This document shows, one piece after another, positions 26,825-36,787 of a DNA stretch of 64,000 nt. Made by a program: the position numbers and the translations under genes. Location of the stretch: assembly GCA_031291475.1 (NCBI GenBank), contig JARLIY010000095.1:1-64000 (forward strand), read 5' to 3'. Position 1 is the first letter of the stretch, and the number at the start of each line of letters is the position of its first letter. Below the pieces are notes generated by a model that had not been told where the DNA came from, did no database searches, and worked only from the letters and a program-made list of their open reading frames with translations. Source of the stretch: Xanthobacteraceae bacterium. GTDB taxonomy: Bacteria > Pseudomonadota > Alphaproteobacteria > Rhizobiales > Xanthobacteraceae.

Positions 26825-27161
26825 CGTAAGTAACTCCTGTCGCGCTCAGACCGATGAATATCCGAGTCGCTTGTCAGTCCCAAACGGGCCGGGCTGTCCG
26901 TCGGGCTGGCTGCGGATTTATCCCGATTCGAGTAATGCGTGCGGCGAAGCAAGCGCGGTCGGTCCGGGGACGAAGCGCGCAGCCGAGCCGAAACATGGCG
27001 GCAGGCCAGGGATTTGTGCCATTGGTGCACACACGTTGATCTGGAATGCGGGCAATCCCAAATCTATGCTAGTGTTTCGGGTGTTGGCGGGGATGGAAGG
27101 CTCGCCGACATCCCGTAGGCGATGGATCGCGCCGTAACCGGGCAGGACGTCAGACGAAGCA
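26825..27161. other. Divergent intergenic region before clpS
   Basis: 337 bases without a supported gene. TATGCT (27065-27070) could be a -10 element for clpS but has no well-spaced -35 partner. I see no repeat, tRNA or convincing hairpin. Confidence 0.4.
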
Positions 27162-27539
27162 ATGCCGCCGAATGAAAGCTTTACCGCTCTGCTGCCCGTC
27201 CGCCTGGCGGACGATGACCGCAAGCGCAAAAACGATCAAAACGGGCCGGGGACCGCGGTCATTACCAAGACGCGCCCCCAGACGAAACGGCCGAATCTCT
27301 ATCGCGTGCTGCTGCTCAACGACGATTACACCCCGATGGAGTTCGTGGTTCATGTCCTCGAGCGCTTCTTCAACAAGGACCACGAGGCGGCGCACCGGAT
27401 CATGATGCACGTGCATCAGCATGGGATCGGCGAATGCGGGGTCTTCACCTACGAGGTGGCGGAGACAAAAGTGACGCAGGTCATGGACTTTGCCCGCAAA
27501 CATCAGCATCCTTTGCAGTGCATCATGGAGAAGAAGTGA
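27162..27539 (+). CDS. clpS: ATP-dependent Clp protease adaptor ClpS
   Basis: N-end-rule adaptor that delivers substrates with bulky N-terminal residues to ClpAP. The 125-residue protein has a flexible N-terminal tail (about 1-40) and the ClpS core: [17 protein letters not shown] forms the N-degron pocket, and the HHVH-like segment ([15 protein letters not shown]) is conserved. It is followed after 41 bases by clpA, its partner, in the usual order. Confidence 0.95.
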   Translation: MPPNESFTALLPVRLADDDRKRKNDQNGPGTAVITKTRPQTKRPNLYRVLLLNDDYTPMEFVVHVLERFFNKDHEAAHRIMMHVHQHGIGECGVFTYEVAETKVTQVMDFARKHQHPLQCIMEKK

Positions 27540-27580
27540 CCCCGGGGGGGAACGGCCAATACAAAAGGAAGAGACATTGA

Positions 27581-29938
27581 ATGCCCACCTTTTCGCGTAG
27601 CCTCGAACAGTCGCTCCACCGGGCCCTGGCGCTTGCCAATGAGCGGCATCATGAATACGCGACGCTCGAGCACCTGCTGCTGGCGCTGATCGAGGATCAG
27701 GACGCGGCGGCGGTCATGCGGGCGTGCAATGTTGACCTGGACAAGTTGCGCCGCAGCCTGGTCGCCTATCTCGAATCCGAGCTCGACAACCTGGTCACCG
27801 ACGGGGCCGAGGATTCCAAGCCCACTGCCGGCTTTCAGCGCGTCATTCAGCGCGCGGTGATCCACGTCCAGTCCTCGGGCCGCGAAGAGGTAACCGGCGC
27901 CAATGTGCTGGTGGCGATCTTCGCCGAGCGCGAAAGCCACGCCGCGTACTTCCTGCAAGAGCAGGACATGACGCGCTACGACGCCGTCAACTACATCAGT
28001 CACGGTATCGCCAAGCGTCCGGGTATGTCGGAAGCGCGCCCGGTGCGCGGCTCCGACGAGGATACCGACACCAAGAACGGCGACGAGCCCAAGAAGAAGG
28101 GCGACGCGCTTGACGCTTACTGCGTCAACCTCAACAAGAAGGCGCGTGAGGGCAAGATCGACCCGCTGATCGGCCGCGATTCCGAAATCAACCGCACCAT
28201 CCAGGTGCTTTGCCGGCGGCAGAAGAACAATCCGTTGTTCGTCGGCGAAGCCGGCGTGGGTAAGACCGCCATCGCCGAAGGGCTGGCGCGCCGCATCGTC
28301 CACGGCGAAGTGCCGGACGTGCTGCGCAACGCCACCGTATTCGCGCTCGACATGGGGACGCTGCTTGCCGGCACGCGGTATCGCGGCGATTTCGAGGAGC
28401 GGCTCAAGCAGGTCATCAAGGAGCTCGAGGCCTATCCCGGTGCGATCCTGTTCATCGACGAGATCCACACCGTGATCGGCGCCGGCGCCACCTCCGGCGG
28501 CGCCATGGACGCTTCCAATTTGCTCAAGCCGGCCTTGGCGTCCGGGACCGTGCGCTGCATCGGCTCCACGACTTACAAGGAATACCGGCAATACTTTGAG
28601 AAGGATCGGGCGCTGGTGCGCCGGTTCCAGAAAATCGACGTCAACGAGCCGACGATTCCCGATGCGATCGAGATCCTCAAGGGGCTCAAGCCGTACTTCG
28701 AGGACTATCACAAGCTCCGCTACACCAACGAGGCGATCAAGGCGGCGGTCGAGCTGTCGTCGCGATACATTCACGACCGCAAGCTGCCCGACAAAGCCAT
28801 CGACGTGATCGACGAATCGGGCGCGGCGCAAATGCTGCTGCCGGAAGGCCGGCGCAAGCGGACCATTGGCCTCAAGGAGATCGAAACCACCATCGCCACG
28901 ATGGCGCGAATTCCGCCGAAGGCGGTGTCGAAGGACGACGCCGAGGTGCTTCGGCACCTGCAAGAGACGCTCAAGCGTGTCGTTTACGGCCAGGACAAGG
29001 CGATCGAAGCGCTGTCGGCGTCCATCAAGCTGGCCCGCGCGGGCCTGCGCGAGCCGGAAAAGCCGATCGGCTGCTATCTGTTCTCCGGCCCGACCGGCGT
29101 CGGCAAGACCGAGGTAGCGCGGCAGCTCGCCGCCACGCTTGGGGTCGAGATTATCCGCTTCGATATGTCGGAATACATGGAACGCCACACGGTGTCGCGG
29201 TTGATCGGCGCTCCGCCCGGCTATGTCGGCTTCGACCAGGGTGGATTGCTGACCGACGGCGTCGATCAGCATCCGCATTGCGTGCTCCTGCTCGACGAAG
29301 TCGAGAAGGCGCACCCGGATCTGTTCAACGTGCTCCTGCAAATCATGGATCACGGCAAGCTGACCGACCACAACGGCAAGCAGGTCGACTTCCGCAACGT
29401 CATCCTGATCATGACCACGAATGCCGGCGCGGCTGATATGGCGAGAGCCGCGTTCGGCTTCACGCGCAGCAAGCGTGAAGGCGACGACATGGAGGCGATC
29501 ACGCGGCTGTTCGCGCCCGAGTTCCGCAACCGTCTCGACGCCATCATCACCTTCGCGCATCTTTCGCCAGAAGTCATCGCCATGGTGGTCGAGAAGTTCG
29601 TGCTCCAGCTGGAAGCGCAGCTGGCCGACCGCGATGTGACCATCGAGCTCACCGATGAGTCGTCGAAATGGCTTATTGCCAGCGGCTATGACGAATTGAT
29701 GGGCGCCCGGCCGATGGCGCGGGTGATCCAGGAGTACATCAAGAAGCCGCTCGCCGACGAAGTGCTGTTCGGGCGCTTGAAGTCGGGCGGTCACGTACGC
29801 GTTGTGGTGATCACGGGCGAGGACGGCAAGACGAAACTCGGCTTCGAGTATCCCGACGGTCCGGTGACACCGCGGCCGGAGAAGTTGCCCGAGCCGCGCC
29901 GCGGCTCGGTCCCGAAAGTGCCGCTGGTCAAAGTCTAG
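27581..29938 (+). CDS. clpA: ATP-dependent Clp protease ATP-binding subunit ClpA
   Basis: AAA+ unfoldase that feeds proteins into the ClpP peptidase. The 785-residue protein has an N-domain (1-145; [25 protein letters not shown]), a first ATPase module with Walker [10 protein letters not shown] and Walker [10 protein letters not shown], and a second with Walker [10 protein letters not shown] and [13 protein letters not shown]. The ClpP-docking loop is near residues 620-630 (AAFGFTRSK). ATG 27581 has AAGGAAGAG upstream. It is coupled to clpS. clpP is not in the window. Confidence 0.96.
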   Translation: MPTFSRSLEQSLHRALALANERHHEYATLEHLLLALIEDQDAAAVMRACNVDLDKLRRSLVAYLESELDNLVTDGAEDSKPTAGFQRVIQRAVIHVQSSGREEVTGANVLVAIFAERESHAAYFLQEQDMTRYDAVNYISHGIAKRPGMSEARPVRGSDEDTDTKNGDEPKKKGDALDAYCVNLNKKAREGKIDPLIGRDSEINRTIQVLCRRQKNNPLFVGEAGVGKTAIAEGLARRIVHGEVPDVLRNATVFALDMGTLLAGTRYRGDFEERLKQVIKELEAYPGAILFIDEIHTVIGAGATSGGAMDASNLLKPALASGTVRCIGSTTYKEYRQYFEKDRALVRRFQKIDVNEPTIPDAIEILKGLKPYFEDYHKLRYTNEAIKAAVELSSRYIHDRKLPDKAIDVIDESGAAQMLLPEGRRKRTIGLKEIETTIATMARIPPKAVSKDDAEVLRHLQETLKRVVYGQDKAIEALSASIKLARAGLREPEKPIGCYLFSGPTGVGKTEVARQLAATLGVEIIRFDMSEYMERHTVSRLIGAPPGYVGFDQGGLLTDGVDQHPHCVLLLDEVEKAHPDLFNVLLQIMDHGKLTDHNGKQVDFRNVILIMTTNAGAADMARAAFGFTRSKREGDDMEAITRLFAPEFRNRLDAIITFAHLSPEVIAMVVEKFVLQLEAQLADRDVTIELTDESSKWLIASGYDELMGARPMARVIQEYIKKPLADEVLFGRLKSGGHVRVVVITGEDGKTKLGFEYPDGPVTPRPEKLPEPRRGSVPKVPLVKV

Positions 29939-29966
29939 ACCGAAGCAGCGTCGTCTGAGACTGCCG

Positions 29967-31148
29967 CTATTCAATCGAACGGCGGCGCAGCAGGCTTGCG
30001 AACCACTGCGCCAGCAGCGGAAATGCGATCGCGGTGCCGATATAGAGCGGTACGGCGCCCAGGCGATCGATCACCAGCGCACCGGCGGCCACGCCGATTG
30101 TCTGCCCGAGATATAGCGCCGAGGTGAAGAACGAGACGGCGGTGCCACGTGCTTCCGGCGTCATCTGTGTCGCCTTCGTCTGCAGCGTATTGTGGAACAT
30201 GTAAAAGCCGAGCCCGATGGCAGTCGTCGCGACCGGGGCAAGCCACCACGCCGGTTCGACCGCGAGCGCGAGAAAGGCAAGCCACCACGCCGGTTCGACC
30301 GCGAGCGCGAGAAAAGCGGCAGCAATGACGAGGCCGCCGCCGAGGGTGAGGCCGGTCTGTCCGAGCCGATAGACGAAATGCTTGACCAGCGCGGCGTAGA
30401 TCAGTCCGCCGACCCCGAAGAACGCGACTGTCAGTCCGATAAGTGTGAAGCTCAGCGCGAAGCGCGCATGGAGGTCGGCGCCGATATAGGCGAACGCGCC
30501 CCACGCCAGCGCCGCCTCGATCACGCCGATGATGAGGATGAGGCGCGCAAAAGGATTCGACAATACGATGACATAGTCGGCGATGACGCCGCGCGAAGCC
30601 TGTGCGGAACTGCCGGAAGCCCGAGTTCGCGGGTCGATGACGAGCTCCATCATCAGGCCTACCGCCGCTATCCCGAACAGGCCGGCGAGGACGAAGAACA
30701 CATAGCGCCAGCCGATCAGGTCGCCGAGGACGCCGCCGGCGGCTTGGCCGAACAACTGGCCGAGAATGTAGCCCGAGGCGTAGCGTGCAAGAATTGGCTG
30801 CGTCCGTTCGTGCGGCGTCACGTCGCCGATATAGGCCATCGAGATCGGGATCACCCATCCGGCCACCGCGCCGGTCATCAGCCGGGCAATCGCGAGTTGC
30901 GGGATCGATGAGACCGTGCCGCAGGCGGCAACGAGCAGTGTGGCGAGCAGGCTCGCGATCGCGACGGTGCGGAATTTACCGAAGCGGTCGGCCGCCGGAC
31001 CGGCGACGAACTGGATGATGCCATGGGTCAGTGCATAAGCCGTGACCACGATGGCGGCCGCGCCCACCGTCGTATGAAAATCGGCAGCGATCTGCGGCAA
31101 CAGCGAATCGGTCACCCGCACTTCGGCCTGGCTGGCGAAGCCGGCCAC
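29967..31148 (-). CDS. MFS transporter, probably damaged (N-terminal frameshift and internal duplication)
   Basis: Major facilitator of the drug/sugar exporter type (AFASQAEVRVTDSLLPQIA, TAYALTHGIIQFVAGPAADRFG). The 393-residue frame begins at GTG 31148 inside the first membrane helix and has no upstream start before a stop at 31227. A better start, GTG 31219 with GGAGG (31230-31234), reads MTSSAEVSSIPARKRR in another frame; adding one base between 31172 and 31173 joins it exactly to TRSIALLAVAGF. In addition, residues 279-291 are exactly repeated at 292-304. Either a sequencing error or gene decay; it may be better called a pseudogene. Confidence 0.75.
   Translation of the reverse strand: MAGFASQAEVRVTDSLLPQIAADFHTTVGAAAIVVTAYALTHGIIQFVAGPAADRFGKFRTVAIASLLATLLVAACGTVSSIPQLAIARLMTGAVAGWVIPISMAYIGDVTPHERTQPILARYASGYILGQLFGQAAGGVLGDLIGWRYVFFVLAGLFGIAAVGLMMELVIDPRTRASGSSAQASRGVIADYVIVLSNPFARLILIIGVIEAALAWGAFAYIGADLHARFALSFTLIGLTVAFFGVGGLIYAALVKHFVYRLGQTGLTLGGGLVIAAAFLALAVEPAWWLAFLALAVEPAWWLAPVATTAIGLGFYMFHNTLQTKATQMTPEARGTAVSFFTSALYLGQTIGVAAGALVIDRLGAVPLYIGTAIAFPLLAQWFASLLRRRSIE
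30237..30314. repeat. Exact 39-bp in-frame tandem duplication in the MFS gene
   Basis: Two identical 39-base units, 30237-30275 and 30276-30314, encode FLALAVEPAWWLA twice within one membrane helix region. The absence of any mismatch indicates a very recent event by replication slippage, or an assembly artefact. Confidence 0.95.
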
Positions 31149-31386
31149 GGCGAGGAGCGCGATCGACCGAGTCGGCGTTTGCGCGCCGGGATCGAGGAAA
31201 CTTCGGCTGAGGAGGTCACGTTGCGCTCACCTCCGACGAGAGGATGCAGGCGGATCGGCGAACACGGCACAGGCGTTGACACTATCCACTGCGCGGGTTT
31301 CTTAGGGCACCGTCGCGGAAGTTGAAACCCGATTTCTGGAGACGGCCTCGTTTCGATGAGTGCTGATATGCGGCGAAAGCAACACA

Positions 31387-34161
31387 ATGCCGATTGAAAA
31401 GACCTACCTGCCGGCGGCGGTCGAGGGCCGCATCTATGAGGCGTGGGAGAGGGCCGGCGCGTTCCGCGCCGGGCGCCCGGAACGCGCCAAGGCGCAGCCC
31501 TATTGCATCGTCATTCCGCCGCCCAATGTGACCGGCGCGCTGCATATGGGGCATGCACTCAACAACACCTTGCAGGACATCCTCTGCCGCTTCGAGCGCA
31601 TGCGCGGCAAGGACGTGTTGTGGCAGCCGGGCACCGATCACGCCGGCATTGCGACGCAAGCCGTGGTCGAGCGCCAATTGATGGCACGCCAACAGCCCGG
31701 CAGCCGCGCCATGGGCCGCGAAGCCTTCATCAAGCGCGTGTGGGAATGGAAGGCGGAATCGGGCGGCGCCATTCTCAGCCAGCTCAAGCGGCTCGGCGCC
31801 TCGTGCGACTGGTCGCGCGAGCGCTTTACCATGGACGAAGGCTTGTCGCGCGCGGTGGCGAAAGTGTTCGTCGCGCTTTATCGCGAGGGCCTCATCTACA
31901 AGGACAAACGTCTGGTCAACTGGGATCCGAAGCTCAAGACCGCCATCTCCGATCTGGAAGTGGTGCAGGTTGAGACCAGGGGCAATCTTTGGCACATCAA
32001 CTATCCGATCGAGGGCAGCGACGAGTTTGTCGTCGTGGCGACGACGCGGCCGGAGACCATGCTGGGCGACGTCGCGGTTGCGGTGCATCCCGACAATGAG
32101 CGGCTCAGGCATTTGATCGGTAAGAGCGCGACCCTGCCGCTTGTCGGACGCCGCATTCCGATCATCGCCGACGAATATGCCGATCCGGAAAAAGGCTCAG
32201 GCGCGGTGAAGATCACGCCAGCGCATGACTTCAACGACTTCGAAGTCGGCAAGCGACATCACCTTCCGCTCATCAATGTATTCGATGACGAAGCGCACCT
32301 GACACTCAAGAACAACGAGGCATTTTTGCAGGACGCCCATCCGGAACCCGTTTTATTGGAGATATTGGAAGGCAAAAGTCGCGAGGTGGGGCGAAAACAA
32401 ATTGTCGAGCAGCTTGAGTCGCGCGGGCTCATCGAGAAGATCGAGCCGACGGCGCACGTTGTGCCGCACGGCGATCGTTCCGGCGCCGTGCTCGAGCCGT
32501 TCCTCACCGATCAATGGTATGTCGACGCCAAGACGTTGGCCGCGCCGGCAATGGCGGCGGTGCGCGAGGGCAAGACCGTCTTCGTGCCGACGCAATGGGA
32601 AGCGACCTTCTTCAACTGGATGGAGAACATCCAACCCTGGTGCATCTCCCGGCAAATCTGGTGGGGTCATCAGATTCCAGCTTGGTACGGGCCGGACGGG
32701 AAGGTCTTCGTCGCCGAGAACGAGGACGACGCCGTCGCCGATGCGCTGGCGCACTATACCGATATCGAGGAGATCACCGCGGAGGATGGGCACGACATTG
32801 CCGCCGATCCGGCGCGGCGAACGCGCTTCGCTAACGAGTATCTGCACCGCGACGAGGACGTGCTCGATACCTGGTTTTCCTCGGCGCTGTGGCCGTTCTC
32901 CACGCTCGGCTGGCCGGACGAGACGCCGGAATTGCAGCGCTATTACCCGACCAGCGTTCTCGTGACCGGCTTCGACATCATCTTCTTCTGGGTGGCGCGT
33001 ATGATGATGGTGGGGCTGCACTTCATGCACAAAGTGCCGTTCCCCACCGTCTACATCCACGCGCTGGTGCGCGATGCCAGCGGCGCCAAAATGTCGAAGT
33101 CGAAGGGTAACGTCATCGATCCGCTCGAAGTCATCGACGAATACGGCGCCGACGCCTTGCGCTTCACGCTTGCTGCCATGGCCGCGCAGGGCCGCGACAT
33201 CAAGCTCTCGGCGCAGCGCGTCGAAGGCTACCGCAATTTCGCGACCAAGCTTTGGAACGCGGCGCGCTTCGCCGAGATGAACGCGTGTTTCATAGTATCG
33301 GACTTTAACCCTGCGTCAGTGAAAGAGCTGATCAATCAATGGATCATCTCGCAACTTGGCGACACGCTGGGCAAAATCGAACTGGCGCTCAGCGATTATC
33401 GCTTCAATGACGCGGCCAATCTGGTTTATCATTTTGTGTGGGACTTCTACTGCGATTGGTATTTGGAGCTTACCAAGCCAATCTTTGTCGTACCTCAGCC
33501 AAGCGATGCGGCAAAACGTGAGACGCGGGCAACCGTTGCCTATGTTCGTGATCAAATATTGAAGGTTCTGCACCCATTTATGCCTTTTATCACCGAAGAG
33601 CTTTGGGGAGTTTCCGAGAGAAATCGTAAGGAGCCGATGCTTGCTCTTGCTCTGTGGCCAACTCGGCACCTTCATTTCGCGCGTGCGCATGAGGAAGTGG
33701 GCTGGCTCATTGAGCTTGTCACGGCCGTGCGCTCGGTGCGTACGGAGATGAATGTTCCCGGTTCATCGCTTATCCCGATCGAATTCATAAATCCATCGGA
33801 TACGACAAAGCGAAGAGCAAAGCTTTGGGACTCTGCGTTAAATAGGTTCGCGAGGCTTTTGGGTAGCACATTTCCTACCGAGTTGAAGCCCGGGTCAATT
33901 CAAATCGTGGTCGGCGGCGAAATTGCCGCGCTGCCCCTCGCAGGCATCATCGATCTCGCCGCGGAGCGGGCCCGGCTCGCCAAGGAAATGGCCAAGGCCG
34001 ACGCCGACATCGCGCGCGTCGACGCAAAGCTCGGCAATCCGAATTTCGTCGCGCGGGCACCGGAAGAGATCATCGAAGAAGAAAAAGAAAAGCGCGAAGA
34101 GGCGCAAGCCCGCAAGGCCAAGCTCGCCGAGGCGCTGGAGCGCCTCAAGGGCGCGGCGTAA
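31387..34161 (+). CDS. valS: Valyl-tRNA synthetase
   Basis: Class I enzyme charging tRNA-Val, with an editing domain. The 924-residue protein has the HIGH-type motif PNVTGALHMGHAL, the CP1 editing domain (TTRPETMLGDVAV), WVSR-type WCISRQIWWG, KMSKSKG and a C-terminal coiled coil (AAERARLAKEMAKADADIARV). ATG 31387 gives the family N-terminus PIEKTYLP; no good ribosome site is visible. Odd: bases about 33285-33905 (residues about 633-840, anticodon-binding domain) are clearly AT-richer than both flanks (about 40-47% against about 57-75% GC in sampled 60-base blocks), suggesting a recombined segment. Confidence 0.95.
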   Translation: MPIEKTYLPAAVEGRIYEAWERAGAFRAGRPERAKAQPYCIVIPPPNVTGALHMGHALNNTLQDILCRFERMRGKDVLWQPGTDHAGIATQAVVERQLMARQQPGSRAMGREAFIKRVWEWKAESGGAILSQLKRLGASCDWSRERFTMDEGLSRAVAKVFVALYREGLIYKDKRLVNWDPKLKTAISDLEVVQVETRGNLWHINYPIEGSDEFVVVATTRPETMLGDVAVAVHPDNERLRHLIGKSATLPLVGRRIPIIADEYADPEKGSGAVKITPAHDFNDFEVGKRHHLPLINVFDDEAHLTLKNNEAFLQDAHPEPVLLEILEGKSREVGRKQIVEQLESRGLIEKIEPTAHVVPHGDRSGAVLEPFLTDQWYVDAKTLAAPAMAAVREGKTVFVPTQWEATFFNWMENIQPWCISRQIWWGHQIPAWYGPDGKVFVAENEDDAVADALAHYTDIEEITAEDGHDIAADPARRTRFANEYLHRDEDVLDTWFSSALWPFSTLGWPDETPELQRYYPTSVLVTGFDIIFFWVARMMMVGLHFMHKVPFPTVYIHALVRDASGAKMSKSKGNVIDPLEVIDEYGADALRFTLAAMAAQGRDIKLSAQRVEGYRNFATKLWNAARFAEMNACFIVSDFNPASVKELINQWIISQLGDTLGKIELALSDYRFNDAANLVYHFVWDFYCDWYLELTKPIFVVPQPSDAAKRETRATVAYVRDQILKVLHPFMPFITEELWGVSERNRKEPMLALALWPTRHLHFARAHEEVGWLIELVTAVRSVRTEMNVPGSSLIPIEFINPSDTTKRRAKLWDSALNRFARLLGSTFPTELKPGSIQIVVGGEIAALPLAGIIDLAAERARLAKEMAKADADIARVDAKLGNPNFVARAPEEIIEEEKEKREEAQARKAKLAEALERLKGAA

Positions 34162-34256
34162 TCATTGTATTCCGAACCGACACTGCCGTTGATCCTGCTC
34201 GCGCCGAGCATTAGCTTTGACTGTAAACAAGACGTCGTCGCCGAGGAGGAATCGTT

Positions 34257-35210
34257 GTGCCTGATTTGAATAACCGGCCGGGAGGGCCGAACCTGATCGT
34301 CACCGCAAAGACCGCGCACAAAGTGCACTTTCTCGATGCCGCGACGCTCACGCTTTGCAAAACCATCGACATGCCCGGCTCGACGCATGAGCTTGTGATC
34401 TCGGCTGACGGGCGGACCGCTTACGGCACGGTGTATGGCGACGGAATTTTTACCAAGCGGATCAACCCCGACCGGCGCATCGTCGTCATCGATCTGCCGT
34501 CGAAGGCGCTGACGCGCGTCATCGATCTCGGCGAGACTTACGCGCCACACGGCATCATGATGGATGAATTCGGCGCGGTCTGGTGCTCGGGAGAGCTGGG
34601 TAACGCGGTGCTGGTGATCGATCCGGCAACCGATAAGGTACAGCGGATCGACGTCGGCGGCACCGCGCACTGGGTTGCGATCAGCAATGCCGCCGGCAAG
34701 GCGTTCGCCTCGGTCAAAGGCGACTATGTCGTCGCAATCGATGTTGTCCGTCGCGCCGTCATCGACCGGATCAAGGTGCCGAATCTCACCGAGGGAATAG
34801 CCATCTCGCCGGACGGCGCCACGCTCTATGTCTGTGCGCAGACGGCGGCCGAATTCTACGTGATCGATGCGCGCACCCACGCGCTGCGGCAAACCGTTCC
34901 GATCGACGAAAGCAATGCGATAAATCCGCAAATGCGGCGTGTGCGCGTGTCACCGGACAACCGTTACATCCTCGTCTCGTCCAACAAAGGCAATTGCGCC
35001 GCGATCTATGCTGTGGTCGGATTAAAGCCGCTCGCATCGTTCCCGACCAAGAAAAGTCCGATGGGATTCGGCTTTGCGCCCGACGGCGCTCATGGCTATC
35101 TGTGCTGCCACGACGACGCGGTGGTGTTTGAATTCGACCTGTCGAGCGGTCTTGTCACGCGTACGTTTCCGACCGCGATCGGATGCGAATTCATCGTCGC
35201 TTATCACTGA
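34257..35210 (+). CDS. YncE-like beta-propeller protein
   Basis: Seven-bladed-propeller-type protein of 317 residues built from repeated 40-45-residue units (VHFLDAATLTLCKTIDMPGS, LVISADGRTAYGT, AVLVIDPATDKVQRIDVG, IAISPDGATLYVC, VRVSPDNRYILVSS, GFGFAPDGAHGYLC). It has no signal peptide, so unlike many relatives it may be cytoplasmic. Function is unknown; such proteins often bind metals or quinone-type ligands. GTG 34257 has GAGGAGGA upstream. It ends eight bases before an epimerase-like gene and is probably cotranscribed. Confidence 0.82.
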   Translation: MPDLNNRPGGPNLIVTAKTAHKVHFLDAATLTLCKTIDMPGSTHELVISADGRTAYGTVYGDGIFTKRINPDRRIVVIDLPSKALTRVIDLGETYAPHGIMMDEFGAVWCSGELGNAVLVIDPATDKVQRIDVGGTAHWVAISNAAGKAFASVKGDYVVAIDVVRRAVIDRIKVPNLTEGIAISPDGATLYVCAQTAAEFYVIDARTHALRQTVPIDESNAINPQMRRVRVSPDNRYILVSSNKGNCAAIYAVVGLKPLASFPTKKSPMGFGFAPDGAHGYLCCHDDAVVFEFDLSSGLVTRTFPTAIGCEFIVAYH

Positions 35211-35218
35211 AGGCAAAC

Positions 35219-35944
35219 GTGCGGATTTTTCTTGCCGGCGCGAGCGGAGCGATCGGGCGTCGGCTGACGCCCCTGCTACTGGCCGCCGGGCACACCGTAA
35301 GCGGAACGACGCGCTCGGCCGGCAAGGCCGAAGAGCTTCATGCTCGCGGGGTCGAAGCCGTCGTCGTCGATGTCTTCGATGCCGCCGCCTTGCGCGATGC
35401 CGTGGTCCGCGCGCGGCCCGAGGTCGTCATTCATCAGCTGACCGACCTGCCGCAAGTGTTCGATCGCGCGCGCTTGGCGGCCGCGCTTGTCGGCAACGCC
35501 CGTCTGCGGATCGAGGGGACGGCCAACCTGGTCGCCGCAGCGATTGCCGGCGGCGCCCGCCGCTTGATCGCGCAAAGCATCGCTTTTGCGTATGTCGCGG
35601 GCCCCGAGCCGCATCGCGAAAGCGATCCGCTCGCGTCCGCCGCGGGAGAGAGTCCCGACGCGATCAGTGTCCGCGGGGTGCGAGCGCTGGAAAATGCCGT
35701 CGTCAATGCCCGCGGCATGGTCGGCATCGTGCTGCGCTACGGGTGGCTTTACGGCCCCGGCACCTGGAACACGCCGAGTGCTCGGGCGCCGCTCCATATC
35801 GACGCGGCAGCCCATGCAGCGCTGCTCGCCGTCACCCGTGGCGCGCCGGGCATCTACAACATTGCCGAGGACGATGGCGCCGTTACCATCGAAAAGGCCC
35901 GCAAGGAGCTCGGCTTCGATCCAGGCTTCAGATTGGCGAGCTGA
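35219..35944 (+). CDS. NAD(P)-dependent epimerase/dehydratase family protein
   Basis: Short-chain extended (SDR) protein of 241 residues. The Rossmann motif [10 protein letters not shown] is at the N-terminus, and a catalytic-like [11 protein letters not shown] segment occurs later, with the [18 protein letters not shown] tail typical of the family. The usual YxxxK is not clear, so enzymatic activity is uncertain. GTG 35219 is chosen because it directly precedes RIFLAGASG and follows GAAGG; the frame is open back to 35183 inside the previous gene. Its end overlaps the 3' end of the glycosylase gene by 17 bases on the opposite strand. Confidence 0.8.
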   Translation: MRIFLAGASGAIGRRLTPLLLAAGHTVSGTTRSAGKAEELHARGVEAVVVDVFDAAALRDAVVRARPEVVIHQLTDLPQVFDRARLAAALVGNARLRIEGTANLVAAAIAGGARRLIAQSIAFAYVAGPEPHRESDPLASAAGESPDAISVRGVRALENAVVNARGMVGIVLRYGWLYGPGTWNTPSARAPLHIDAAAHAALLAVTRGAPGIYNIAEDDGAVTIEKARKELGFDPGFRLAS

Positions 35945-36503
35945 ACCGCCTGCTCAGGAAACGCGATCCCTCCAGTCCATAGCGCCACGGTTTGTCGACG
36001 GCCTTGGTAATGCCGATGCGCGGGCCGGCCACAATCTCAACTGCAGCCGTTCGCGCAAACAGCTCGAAAGGCGGCGCGTCGAGCGCCAAGCCATTGTGCG
36101 CGCCGGCGATGCCTAGCGCCTCGCAGAGCCGGCCGGGGCCGGCGCAAAGGAGGCGTTGGTCGGCCAAGCGCCTGCGCCGGCGCATGGCCGCCAAGCCGGT
36201 TTCCGGCTCGATGGCGCGAATAAGCACGGCGCTGGCCGAGCCTTCCGGTTCGCAGACGAAATTCAGGCACCAGTGGATGCCGTAGGATCGATAGACATAG
36301 GCGTAACCAGGCGGCCCGAACATCACCGCATTGCGGGAGGTTGGTCCGCGAAAACTGTGCGCTGCGGGATCGGTGTGGTGGTAGGCCTCGACCTCGACGA
36401 TACGGCCGCCGACGCCCTTGAAAAGCAATGTCGTGCCGATGAGGTCTCGGGCGACCTCATGCACGCTTCGGCGGAAGAAGGCCTGGCTCAGGCTTTTTGC
36501 CAT
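35928..36503 (-). CDS. DNA-3-methyladenine glycosylase (AAG/MPG family)
   Basis: Base-excision repair glycosylase that removes alkylated and deaminated purines. The 191-residue protein shows the AAG family core: [33 protein letters not shown] with the catalytic Glu in [46 protein letters not shown], and [14 protein letters not shown] 36503 ([10 protein letters not shown]) fits the family start; a longer frame to 36605 has no homology-like sequence. It is convergent with the epimerase-like gene and divergent from ilvD. Confidence 0.9.
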   Translation of the reverse strand: MAKSLSQAFFRRSVHEVARDLIGTTLLFKGVGGRIVEVEAYHHTDPAAHSFRGPTSRNAVMFGPPGYAYVYRSYGIHWCLNFVCEPEGSASAVLIRAIEPETGLAAMRRRRRLADQRLLCAGPGRLCEALGIAGAHNGLALDAPPFELFARTAAVEIVAGPRIGITKAVDKPWRYGLEGSRFLSRRFSSPI

Positions 36504-36787
36504 GCGCTCATCGTCGCAGGCCCGACGCCAGTTGGTAACTCGCGCGTTAACCAAACAGGCTTCGCACGCCGAATCTGTGGCTCCAATGCAACAGCCTTGG
36601 AACATTTGACCGCTTGCCCCCCGAGCGATCCAAAGCGCCGCTTTTTGGCCATAGGATTTTTTGACATCGATAGGCGCGACGGCCGGGACGGTCGAGACAA
36701 ACCGTTGCGGTGCTTTCGATTTCAGGGCGCCTTGCTTTGGAACGAATGGGAGGGGGCGAGGGGGCCATGTTAGCCCGTTAGAGTTCG

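Noticed and set aside
27036-27070. TTGATC and TATGCT as a clpS promoter
   Set aside because: The spacer is 23 bases, too long for a sigma-70-type promoter.
27503-29974. An 823-codon open frame on the minus strand opposite clpA
   Set aside because: Shadow of clpA caused by codon bias in high-GC DNA; no domain, no ribosome site.
36661-36689. Consensus TTGACA upstream of ilvD as a promoter
   Set aside because: The -35 is perfect, but the bases 17 downstream (CGGGAC) do not resemble a -10 element, so I did not annotate it.
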